Assembly: GCA_022703485.1 (NCBI GenBank)
Contig: JAKLDO010000026.1
Coordinates: 1-38,773, forward strand
Length of the DNA stretch: 38,773 nt
From: a bacterium
GTDB taxonomy: Bacteria > UBP6 > UBA1177
Direction of reading: 5' to 3'
Part shown: positions 16,412 through 23,661 of the stretch, one piece after another
How the letters are laid out: each line of letters starts with the position of its first letter
How positions within the stretch are numbered: the stretch's first letter is position 1
Position numbers and translations under genes: made by a program
The notes under the pieces: generated by a model
Told to the model about the DNA's origin: nothing
Database searches by the model: none
The model's input: only the letters and a program-made list of their open reading frames with translations

Positions 16412-16518
16412 CAGAGCCACAAGGGTCAGAGCGCAATATTTATAGATAAAATGAGCGATTTGCCGCCGGAACAAACTCCAGTTCCCGTCAGGTGTTCAAT
16501 TTCAACCAGCTAAAAACT

Positions 16519-16534
16519 CTTGCAATTCTAATCC
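16519..16534 (+). promoter_or_regulatory. 16-bp motif upstream of DUF1016 gene 2
   Basis: CTTGCAATTCTAATCC, 15 of 16 identical to the motif at 14409 and at nearly the same distance from the start codon. The rest of the 16412-16580 gap shows nothing else I recognise. Confidence 0.4.
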
Positions 16535-16580
16535 TGATTTGATAAATTAACTTGTTGTTTGTGAATTTAGAAATTTTGAA

Positions 16581-17675
16581 ATGGTGGAAAAATTGAAAAA
16601 ATCTTTGGACATCAATTCTCTTGATAAGGATTACAATCATTTATTGAAAAATGTTGTTGAACTTTTAGAAGAAGCCCGGCGTACTTCAGCGAGGTCCGTA
16701 AACAGCATAATGACCGCAACTTATTGGGAAGTCGGCAGGAGAATTGTCGAACTTGAGCAAAATGGAGAAAAAAAGGCTGAATACGGAAAAGCAATAATTA
16801 AAAATCTGTCTATTGATTTAACTGTAAAATTTGGTCGAGGCTTTGGATGGCGAAATATTTACCAAATGCGCCAGTTTTATACAGCACATCCTTTTGAGAA
16901 GATTTTGCAGACACCGTCTGCAATATTGGATATCGCTGATATTGCTAAACATTTTCCGCTTCCATGGTCGCAATATGTCAGGCTTCTATCAGTGAAAAAT
17001 TCTGAAGCCAGAGCTTTTTATGAAACCGAAGCTCTTCGTGGTGGCTGGTCGGAACGACAGCTTGACAGGCAGATTTCGTCAATGTTTTATGAGCGGACTG
17101 CTCTTTCAAAGAACAAAGCTGCAATGATGAAAAAAGGTGAAAAACCTTTTGATAACGAGGTGTTGTCACCGGAAGAAGAAATTAAGCATCCACTTGTACT
17201 GGAATTTTTAGGACTGAGAGATGAATATTCCGAATCAGACATGGAAGAAGCGATAATTCATCATTTAGAAGCATTCCTTCTTGAGTTGGGAACCGATTTT
17301 GCTTTTGTCGGTCGTCAAAAACGGTTGAGGATCGATGATTCATGGTATAAAGTCGATCTTGTATTTTTTCACAGAAGACTTAAATGTCTAGTGCTTATTG
17401 ATTTGAAACTTGGAAAATTCACTCATGCTGATAGTGGACAGATGCATGTTTATCTCAATTATGCAAAAGAGAATTGGACGCATCCTGGTGAAAATCAACC
17501 GATCGGTATAATAATTTGTGCCGAGAAGGGGCATGATCTTGCAAAATATGCACTGGAGGGACTGCCGAACAAAGTTGTAGCATCAGAATATCAGACAATT
17601 CTACCTGATGAAAAATTGTTGGTAGAGGAAATTTCAAAAACTCGAAGAATTCTGGAAAACCGAACAAAACTATAA
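16581..17675 (+). CDS. DUF1016 / YhcG-like PD-(D/E)XK nuclease (copy 2)
   Basis: 364 residues. The N-terminal DUF1016_N region has ATYWEVGRRIVELEQ, AEYGKAIIKNLS and RGFGWRNIYQMRQFY; then comes PWSQYVRLLSV and FYETEALRGGWSERQLDRQI. The nuclease domain has EFLGLRDEYSESDMEEAI, KVDLVFFHRRLKCLVLIDLK with D259 and D274-x-K276, and the usual HADSGQMHVYLNYAKENW. It is a more typical family member than copy 1. A 25-bp palindrome lies at 16902-16926, in the same region of the protein as the palindromes of copy 1. It is followed by the pterin operon about 107 nt downstream, with no terminator seen. Confidence 0.9.
   Translation: MVEKLKKSLDINSLDKDYNHLLKNVVELLEEARRTSARSVNSIMTATYWEVGRRIVELEQNGEKKAEYGKAIIKNLSIDLTVKFGRGFGWRNIYQMRQFYTAHPFEKILQTPSAILDIADIAKHFPLPWSQYVRLLSVKNSEARAFYETEALRGGWSERQLDRQISSMFYERTALSKNKAAMMKKGEKPFDNEVLSPEEEIKHPLVLEFLGLRDEYSESDMEEAIIHHLEAFLLELGTDFAFVGRQKRLRIDDSWYKVDLVFFHRRLKCLVLIDLKLGKFTHADSGQMHVYLNYAKENWTHPGENQPIGIIICAEKGHDLAKYALEGLPNKVVASEYQTILPDEKLLVEEISKTRRILENRTKL
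16902..16926 (+). repeat. 25-bp palindrome within DUF1016 gene 2
   Basis: ATTTTGCAGAC, ACC, GTCTGCAATAT: 11-3-11 with one mismatch, the same consensus as the two palindromes in gene 1. It encodes ILQTPSAI in frame. Confidence 0.8.
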
Positions 17676-17782
17676 TGACTCAATATTTCACATAAACTTG
17701 AAGTTACATATTCCTTGCAATTTCACTTAAATAATTTACGATTTTCAGGTTTTTCAGCTTTGCTTATTTATTGAGGTGCGAA

Positions 17783-18517
17783 ATGAAAATATATGTCGCT
17801 TTTGATGATACCGATACGATCGACTGCGGTCGAGGTACGGGGAAGCTTGCAAGGTGGTATGAAGATAAACTGCCGGTCGGTGTGAAACTTGTAAGTATTG
17901 TGAGGCAGCAGCTTCTTGTGAGGGATGACATTCCTTACACTTCACATAACAGTTCGCTTGTCTGCGTTGTTGAAGCTGACGATGAAAGTGTCATTCCTGC
18001 TGTCATCAGGTCTGCAACAGAACATATTGCTGAAAATTTTGTCGAAGGGAGCGATCCCGGTTTGTGTGTGTGCTCTGAAAACAATAAAGCTCTTGAAAAA
18101 CTGATACCTTTCGGTCAGAAATGTCTTGTCGAGAAAGTGACTCAGACCGAGGCTCACACTGCGGCTGAAGGCGCCCATCTTTCTGGTCACGGCGGAACAA
18201 ACGACGGAATAATCGGTTCTGCGGCCGGAGTCGGGCTTACTCATAACGGAATGCACGGACGGTTCAATGAATGGATACACAATGGAAATAAGCTCAGAGA
18301 TATTCCGGAAACTACAACAGCCGGATTCTTAAGGTCAATAGGGATTGAACTTATTTCAATGGAAAGGTCGGGATCAAGCCCGAAGAATGAAGATACAGTC
18401 ATGCATTACGGATGGCTCAGGCCGCTTTTATTTATGAAAAAGGCTGTTCTTCCGGTGATGCTTGAAAACCCGGGACAGTGGGGTACTGCAATAAGAAAAA
18501 AAGGAACTGTAAAATGA
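17783..18517 (+). CDS. TiaS-like DDTD-motif protein at the head of the pterin operon
   Basis: 244 residues from the ATG at 17783 (GAGG upstream). The N-terminus MKIYVAFDDTDTIDCGRGTGKLA has the FDDTD motif that binds metal/phosphate in TiaS (tRNA-Ile2 agmatinylcytidine synthetase). The remainder includes LVRDDIPYTSHNSS, EGAHLSGHGGTNDGIIGSAAGVGL and IPETTTAGFL. The full archaeal TiaS is longer and has nucleic-acid-binding domains that are absent here. It therefore probably has a different substrate. It overlaps the next gene by ATGA and heads a run of pterin-cofactor genes, so a role in that pathway is possible but not shown. Confidence 0.55.
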   Translation: MKIYVAFDDTDTIDCGRGTGKLARWYEDKLPVGVKLVSIVRQQLLVRDDIPYTSHNSSLVCVVEADDESVIPAVIRSATEHIAENFVEGSDPGLCVCSENNKALEKLIPFGQKCLVEKVTQTEAHTAAEGAHLSGHGGTNDGIIGSAAGVGLTHNGMHGRFNEWIHNGNKLRDIPETTTAGFLRSIGIELISMERSGSSPKNEDTVMHYGWLRPLLFMKKAVLPVMLENPGQWGTAIRKKGTVK

Positions 18518-19581
18518 AAACACTTTTAAGGCTTGTATCCTATATTCTTTCGGAAAAACTGCTCATTTTCTCAGGCCTTATTCTCACTGCTGTAATAGGT
18601 TTCACCGAAGTTTTCACAGGTGCCGTGCTTAAACTGCTGACAGATTCGGTCAAAAATATCGGAGAATTCCTCACAACCGGGCAGAAAGATCTGATCGAAA
18701 TACCTCTGAAGCTCAAGGTCCCGGGGCTTTTCATAAAAAAGAAAATAGTGCTTCTGAACACAGTCCTTCAAGGTGAAAATGAAATACTGAAAGGGATGCT
18801 GATCATGGCCGGTCTTTTTGCAGCCGTCTATCTCATTCAGGTGGCAAGCGACTATTTCAGGGATGTTTTTCTCGGGACCGCCAACCAGAGAATAATGAAA
18901 AGGATAAAAAAAGAGATATTCTCCAAACTGATAATGATCCCGGTGGACGAGCTTTCAAACGAGAAACCGGGTGATCTGATATCAAGGGTGACATATGACA
19001 CGATGGTCCTTTCCAATCTCATGAACATACTGATAGAGCTTGTGAGAAGCATGGTCTACATGCTGATATTCATTCCGCTTATGTTCATCATCAACTGGAA
19101 AGTGGCTGTTTTTACTACTATATTTTTTCCGCTTACTTTCATCATCATCAAAAAGTTCTCAAAAAAGATCAAGAAAAGCTCAAGATCGGTTACAGACAGC
19201 ACAGCCGAATACACAGCATTCCTGGAAAACAGGATCAAGAACCTGCCTCAGATCAAAGCAGGCGGACTGGAATCTAAGGAAATTGAGGATTTCAGTACAC
19301 TTGTTGATAAAAACTACAACGACAATGTGAAGCTGATAATCAATAAAAACATACTTAAACCGACAAATGAGTTCATGGGAATACTCGGTGTGGCTCTGGC
19401 TTCGGTGTTCTTTTCATACATGATTGTCAAGCAGAACTTCAATGCCGGCAATGCTGTGCTTTTCCTTTATATGATGAAAACAAGCTATAAACCGTTCAAA
19501 AAGGTTGCCGAAGCATCAGGTGACCTCTTTAATTCACTGGTCTGTGCTGAAAAGATATTCAAACTGCTTGACAGGAGATGA
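18514..19581 (+). CDS. ABC exporter membrane domain without ATPase domain
   Basis: 355 residues from the ATG at 18514, which overlaps the upstream stop. It has the six-helix ABC_membrane fold: hydrophobic segments near 8-40, 90-110, 185-225 and 285-315. Coupling-helix-like text includes KEIFSKLIMIPVDELSNEKPGDLISRV, which is typical of type IV exporters of the MsbA/LmrA kind. The protein stops at AEKIFKLLDRR, exactly where the linker to the nucleotide-binding domain would begin. No Walker A, signature or Walker B motif follows. Either an ATPase is supplied from elsewhere or the domain was lost. The next gene's P-loop is of MobB type, not an ABC domain. Confidence 0.8.
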   Translation: MKTLLRLVSYILSEKLLIFSGLILTAVIGFTEVFTGAVLKLLTDSVKNIGEFLTTGQKDLIEIPLKLKVPGLFIKKKIVLLNTVLQGENEILKGMLIMAGLFAAVYLIQVASDYFRDVFLGTANQRIMKRIKKEIFSKLIMIPVDELSNEKPGDLISRVTYDTMVLSNLMNILIELVRSMVYMLIFIPLMFIINWKVAVFTTIFFPLTFIIIKKFSKKIKKSSRSVTDSTAEYTAFLENRIKNLPQIKAGGLESKEIEDFSTLVDKNYNDNVKLIINKNILKPTNEFMGILGVALASVFFSYMIVKQNFNAGNAVLFLYMMKTSYKPFKKVAEASGDLFNSLVCAEKIFKLLDRR

Positions 19582-19582
19582 G

Positions 19583-20116
19583 ATGATAGTTTCTGACAGA
19601 GTGCTTATGGTAGGTGCTTTTGAAAAGCATTCAGGCAAGACAACGCTGTCAGAAAGAATAATCAGAAAATTTGCCGGCAAAGGCGTTTATGCAGTCAAGA
19701 TAACAATACACAGGACTGAAGACGCAGATCAGTCCTACTCTGTAACGGAAGATAAGGAACTGAGGCCTGACAAAGATACCGGAAGACTGAAACTTGCAGG
19801 AGCGGTAAAGGTTTTCTGGGTGAGGTGCAACTCAAGTTCAGCACAGAAGGCGGTTGCAGAAGTAATGTCCATGATACCGGAAGACGCGCCTATCCTCTGT
19901 GAATCGAACATGGCGAGAAACTATATAAAGCCGGGCCTTTTCATCATGGTTAGAAGAAATGATGCTGGACCAAAGAAAGAAACGGCGGAAACTGTTGAAA
20001 AATTTGCCGATATGATTACTGTTTCAGGCATGAGAGACGGAGTTCTCGAATACACTCCTGATGTTTGCAATGATCTAAGGCTGGAGGGAGCGGCATGGAA
20101 ACTGGCAGACCGATGA
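19583..20116 (+). CDS. mobB: MobB-like P-loop GTPase of pterin-cofactor synthesis
   Basis: 177 residues from the ATG at 19583 (AGGAG just upstream). The P-loop GAFEKHSGKTT is at residues 11-21, followed by AVKITIHR, close to the VKHxxH segment of MobB. CESN follows near residue 110. MobB binds GTP and assists nucleotide attachment to molybdopterin with MobA, but no MobA is visible. Tungsten AORs do not need a nucleotide form, so this protein may serve another step. It is located between the ABC membrane protein and moeA; its 3' end overlaps moeA by 22 nt. Confidence 0.72.
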   Translation: MIVSDRVLMVGAFEKHSGKTTLSERIIRKFAGKGVYAVKITIHRTEDADQSYSVTEDKELRPDKDTGRLKLAGAVKVFWVRCNSSSAQKAVAEVMSMIPEDAPILCESNMARNYIKPGLFIMVRRNDAGPKKETAETVEKFADMITVSGMRDGVLEYTPDVCNDLRLEGAAWKLADR

Positions 20117-21312
20117 TATCTTTTTCAAAAGCATTGGAGACAGTGCTTGAAAATATTAATGGAGTAAGTGTTTTTGAAGAAGTGACACTTGAAAATTGTA
20201 CCGGAAGAATACTTGCTGAAAACATCAGTGCTGACAGGGACATACCGCCATTTGACAGATCGGCGGTTGACGGATATGCCATCAGGATAGAAGATGCAGG
20301 GAAAACCCTCAGGCTTCTGGAAGTCCTTCCGGCAGGCTCGAAAGCTAAATATTCCGTAGTATCAGGCACTTGCATAAGGATAATGACAGGAGCCCCGATG
20401 CCGCAGGGCGCTGAACAGGTCGTCATGGTGGAATATTCCCGTGAATCAGGCGGATATGTCTCTTTTGACATTCCTGAAAAAGATAAAAGGTCTCTGAATT
20501 TCTCCATCCGCGGCGAAGATATGAAAAAAGGGGATATCGCCGTTCTGTCAGGGACAGTTATAACTCCCGGTATCATTGCGACGCTTGCTTCTCTTGGAAA
20601 ATACAGAGTTAAAGTTATTAAAAGACCGCGTATCGGGATAATTGCGACGGGCGATGAGATAGTTGAGCCGTGGGAAACGCCTTTGGAAGAGAACATCAGA
20701 AATGCCAATGCGTGGGAGCTAATTGCACAGATAAACCGGGCAGGCGGAGAGCCGGTATATTCAGGAATAGTGAAGGATGATGCAGATCAGATAAAGAATG
20801 CGATAGAAGCCGTCTCGGGAATATGCGACATGGTGCTTATAACAGGCGGAGTGAGCATGGGTGACTACGATCTCGGGGCAAAGGCTCTTTCTGATGCAGG
20901 TTTTGAGATAAAGTTTGATTCTGTTGCAGTAAAACCCGGAAAACCTGTGACTCTGGCGGTCAGAAAAGACGAAAAAGGAAAGAAAGATGTTGTACTCGGG
21001 CTTCCGGGGAATCCTTTTTCAGTGTTTGTGATGTTTGAGGTCATGGTAAGACCCTGCATTGAGAAAATGCTCGGGATGAAAACGGCCGGAGCTGATATGA
21101 CAACAGTTCTCTGTGATGATTTCAAGCGCAGAAAAGGTGAAAGAGAGGAATGGGTCCCCGCAAAAAGGCAAAGCGACGGTTCTGTGCTGCCGCTGAAATA
21201 TCACGGTTCGGGTCATTTTCACATACTTTCTGAAGCCGATTCCATTTTCAGGGTCGATACAGGTGTCCTTTCATTGAAAAAAGGTGATAAAGTCAGTGTT
21301 AGATACATTTAA
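20095..21312 (+). CDS. moeA: molybdopterin molybdenumtransferase (or tungsten-inserting MoeA)
   Basis: A 405-residue MoeA of normal length. Motifs in order: PPFDRSAVDGYAI, GTCIRIMTGAPMPQGAEQVV, RIGIIATGDEIVEP, VLITGGVSMGDYD, VAVKPGKPVTLA and GLPGNPFSVFVMFEVMVRP, then the C-terminal domain IV. MoeA inserts molybdate or tungstate into adenylylated molybdopterin. GGAGGGAG sits before the ATG at 20095. The preceding and following genes overlap it, so it is mid-operon. With an AOR in the window, tungsten is a plausible metal, but the sequence does not decide this. Confidence 0.93.
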   Translation: METGRPMISFSKALETVLENINGVSVFEEVTLENCTGRILAENISADRDIPPFDRSAVDGYAIRIEDAGKTLRLLEVLPAGSKAKYSVVSGTCIRIMTGAPMPQGAEQVVMVEYSRESGGYVSFDIPEKDKRSLNFSIRGEDMKKGDIAVLSGTVITPGIIATLASLGKYRVKVIKRPRIGIIATGDEIVEPWETPLEENIRNANAWELIAQINRAGGEPVYSGIVKDDADQIKNAIEAVSGICDMVLITGGVSMGDYDLGAKALSDAGFEIKFDSVAVKPGKPVTLAVRKDEKGKKDVVLGLPGNPFSVFVMFEVMVRPCIEKMLGMKTAGADMTTVLCDDFKRRKGEREEWVPAKRQSDGSVLPLKYHGSGHFHILSEADSIFRVDTGVLSLKKGDKVSVRYI

Positions 21313-22096
21313 CAGAAGTATCAGCTACTTAAGGGTCTCTGTCACCGACAGGTGCAATCTGAGGTGTAGGTACTGCATGCCCGAAGAGGGTGTTAAGCTC
21401 ATGAAGCACGAAGAGATCCTTTCCTTTGACGAAATTGTCGAAGTGGTGAAGACCGCTGTCGGTTTCGGGATTGATAAAGTGAGAATAACGGGCGGAGAGC
21501 CTCTTGTGAGAAAAGGTATAGTAACCCTTGTTGAAAAGATCTCAAAAATAGAAGGAATAAAAGATTTCGGGCTTACCACGAACGGGATACTGCTTGACAG
21601 GTTCGCCGGTGACCTTAAGAATGCAGGGCTTCACAGGCTCAACATCAGCCTTGATACGATGGACCATGCCGGATTTGCATATATAACCAGAGGAGGTGAC
21701 ATCAATTCCGTGCTGAAAGGGATCGATGCAGCTCTTGAGGCCGGGTTTCACAACATAAAGCTCAACACGGTTATAGATTCAAGTCCTGATGAAAGCAATG
21801 CAAGGTCTGTAGCTGAATTTGCATTGAGAAAAGGTCTTCAGATAAGGTTCATACGGAAAATGGACCTTCAAAAGGGGACATTCTGGGAGGTCTCAGGAGG
21901 AGAAGGGGGGAAATGCGGTTCCTGCAACAGGCTGAGAATTTCTGCAAACGGCATTGTAACACCATGTCTTTTTAGCGATATCGGTTTCAGTGTGAGAGAG
22001 CTCGGCATTGAAAAAGCGCTGACAGATGCAATATATTCCAAACCGGAAAAAGGTGTCATGAGCAAAGACCATCAGTTCTATAATCTCGGAGGGTAG
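21296..22096 (+). CDS. moaA: MoaA-like GTP 3',8-cyclase, internally shortened
   Basis: About 266 residues from the GTG at 21296. This start is preferred over a GTG at 21284 because GGTGA precedes it and the family start (LDTFNRSISYLRVSVTDRC) fits. The radical SAM motif is C20-x3-C24-x2-C27. GGEPL is at 66-70. The second cluster ligands C207, C210 and C224 are in KCGSCNRLRISANG...PC, and the protein ends in Gly-Gly as MoaA does. Compared with the ~325-residue norm, roughly 55-60 residues are missing between IRFIRKMD and KCGSCNR, the part that usually holds the PVGG and GP..YY segments. It converts GTP to the cyclic pterin precursor if functional. It overlaps the end of moeA. Confidence 0.87.
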   Translation: MLDTFNRSISYLRVSVTDRCNLRCRYCMPEEGVKLMKHEEILSFDEIVEVVKTAVGFGIDKVRITGGEPLVRKGIVTLVEKISKIEGIKDFGLTTNGILLDRFAGDLKNAGLHRLNISLDTMDHAGFAYITRGGDINSVLKGIDAALEAGFHNIKLNTVIDSSPDESNARSVAEFALRKGLQIRFIRKMDLQKGTFWEVSGGEGGKCGSCNRLRISANGIVTPCLFSDIGFSVRELGIEKALTDAIYSKPEKGVMSKDHQFYNLGG

Positions 22097-22098
22097 CA

Positions 22099-22554
22099 AT
22101 GAAGAAAAAACTTACCCATGTTGACAGCAAAGGAAAAGCGAAAATGGTAGATGTGGGGAGTAAACCTGACCAGCTGAGGACCGCTGTGGCTGAAGGTTTC
22201 ATAGAGCTCAGACCTGAAACCGTTAAAATGGTTCGGGAAAATGCTATGAAAAAAGGCGATGTCCTGACTGTTGCTCAGATCGCAGGTATTCAGGCGGCTA
22301 AACTGACACATCAGATGATTCCGCTGTGCCATCCTCTGATGATAACCTCGATAGATGTCGATCTTTCGCTTGACGGTAAAGGTGTGAAGGCCGTGGCAAC
22401 TGTGAAGTGCATCGGAAAGACAGGTATCGAAATGGAGGCTTTAAGCGCTGTGAACGGTGCACTGCTCGGGGTTTATGACATGTGCAAAGCGGTTGACAGG
22501 GAGATGGTGATAAAAGAGGTCAGACTTATCAGCAAGAAGAAGGAGGACCTGTAA
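22099..22554 (+). CDS. moaC: cyclic pyranopterin monophosphate synthase
   Basis: A 151-residue MoaC of normal length. Hallmarks are LTHVDSKGKAKMVDVG, KGDVLTVAQIAGIQAAKLTHQMIPLCHPL, TGIEMEALSAV and the ending GLYDMCKAVD-like segment with VIKEVRLISKKKED. It converts the MoaA product to cyclic pyranopterin monophosphate. It starts 2 nt after moaA with GGAGG upstream, so the two work together in one transcript. Confidence 0.96.
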   Translation: MKKKLTHVDSKGKAKMVDVGSKPDQLRTAVAEGFIELRPETVKMVRENAMKKGDVLTVAQIAGIQAAKLTHQMIPLCHPLMITSIDVDLSLDGKGVKAVATVKCIGKTGIEMEALSAVNGALLGVYDMCKAVDREMVIKEVRLISKKKEDL

Positions 22555-22556
22555 GA

Positions 22557-23480
22557 ATGGCGGTTATCAGATCAATAAATATTTCAGAGAAAAAAGGGAC
22601 TGAAAAAAGGGAGGTTCCGTCATGCAGGATAACTGCGGACGGTCTTGAAAATGATGCCCATGCAGGAAAATGGCACAGGCAGGTGAGCATTCTCGGAGCT
22701 GATCCTATCGATGCTTTTGCAGTATCCGCAGGTATTGAACTTTCTCCCGGCGCATTCGGTGAAAATATAGTTCTTGAAGGAATGGATCTGTCAGGAGTAT
22801 CTGTTCTGGACAGATTCGTGATAGGTGATGCCGTTCTTGAAGTGACTCAGATAGGAAAGAAGTGTCACGGCGATGCCTGTTCAATTTTTAAGAGGACAGG
22901 CGAGTGCATAATGCCGAAAGTAGGTCTTTTTGCAAGGGTCATAAAGGAAGGGACCATTCATAAAGGTCAGAGCGTGGAATTGATCGAAAAGAAACTGGTT
23001 GTTCACATCATAACCCTTTCCGACAGAGCCTTTGCAGGTGAATATCCGGATGAAAGCGGTCCGATGATAGAAAAAATGGTGCGGGAGCATTTTTCAAACC
23101 TCAGATGGCATCTTCAGATAGAAAGAAGCATTATCCCCGATGAACCGGAGCTTCTGAAGAATATGCTCATTAAAGACAGACTGGGTTTCGTTGACATAGT
23201 TATCACGACAGGAGGGACAGGGATAGGCCCCAGAGACATCACTCCGGATGTTGTCAGTTCCCTTGCAGACATGATCATCCCCGGAATAATGGACCACATA
23301 AGGCTTATGTACGGAGCATCCCATCCCGCCGCCCTCATTTCCCGTTCTGTTGCCGCTGTCATGGATAAAACGATCGTCTTCACACTTCCCGGAAGCGTAA
23401 AAGCTGTTACCGAGTACACACGGGAACTTCAGAAAAATTTTGAGCACCTTATTCTCATGCTTCACGGCGTAGGTCACTAG
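22557..23480 (+). CDS. MOSC-MogA fusion (molybdopterin adenylyltransferase)
   Basis: 307 residues. The N-terminal ~145 residues form a MOSC domain (GLENDAHAGKWHRQVSIL, GAFGENIV, IGKKCHGDACSIFKRTGECIMPKVGLFARV with conserved Cys). The C-terminal ~160 are MogA/MoaB-like (HIITLSDRAFAGEYPDESGPMIE, VDIVITTGGTGIGPRDITPD, LPGSVKAVTEYTRELQ). MogA adenylylates molybdopterin before metal insertion by MoeA. The MOSC part probably handles sulfur or the cofactor. Such fusions are known in anaerobes. It is the last gene of the pterin operon, 2 nt after moaC. Confidence 0.92.
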   Translation: MAVIRSINISEKKGTEKREVPSCRITADGLENDAHAGKWHRQVSILGADPIDAFAVSAGIELSPGAFGENIVLEGMDLSGVSVLDRFVIGDAVLEVTQIGKKCHGDACSIFKRTGECIMPKVGLFARVIKEGTIHKGQSVELIEKKLVVHIITLSDRAFAGEYPDESGPMIEKMVREHFSNLRWHLQIERSIIPDEPELLKNMLIKDRLGFVDIVITTGGTGIGPRDITPDVVSSLADMIIPGIMDHIRLMYGASHPAALISRSVAAVMDKTIVFTLPGSVKAVTEYTRELQKNFEHLILMLHGVGH

Positions 23481-23500
23481 ATATCTCCAGCTGTTTTTTA

Positions 23501-23529
23501 TTTACTTTCAGGCAAAGATTTGCTAATAG
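23501..23529 (+). promoter_or_regulatory. putative promoter of leader RNA B / ALDH operon
   Basis: TTTACT (23501-23506), 17 nt, TGC then TAATAG (23524-23529). The same layout, and much of the same sequence (TTTACTTTC...ATTTGCTAA...GATG), precedes leader RNA A, so promoter and RNA appear to travel together. Confidence 0.5.
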
Positions 23530-23561
23530 TCGATGTCTTTTAGCTCTATCAAATATTAACA

Positions 23562-23656
23562 ACTCTGAAGTCTTTCATCCTAAAGCGCAAAGCCATGGAT
23601 GTCAGACCAACGGGTCGGTTCCGAAAAGAACCGGTCTGCCGTTATTGCAAAGGAGG
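23562..23656 (+). promoter_or_regulatory. structured leader RNA B (candidate riboswitch) of the aldehyde dehydrogenase operon
   Basis: P1: CTCT (23563-23566) pairs with GGAG of the Shine-Dalgarno (AGGAGG 23651-23656). P2: GTCTTTCATCC pairs with GGATGTCAGAC, with CCTAA...CATGG (tetraloop-receptor match). P3: GGGTCGGTTC pairs with GAACCGGTCT and has a CGAAAA loop. The joiner is GCCGTTATTGCAA, 11 of 13 identical to copy A. All three leader copies keep CCTAA/ATGG, GGGTC/GGYCT and TTGnAAAGGAG while the other stem bases change in a compensating way. The start codon follows 5 nt after the Shine-Dalgarno. Confidence 0.68.
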
Positions 23657-23661
23657 AAAAC

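Noticed and set aside
21284-21298. GTG at 21284 as the moaA start
   Set aside because: It has no RBS; the GTG at 21296 has GGTGA upstream and matches the family N-terminus.
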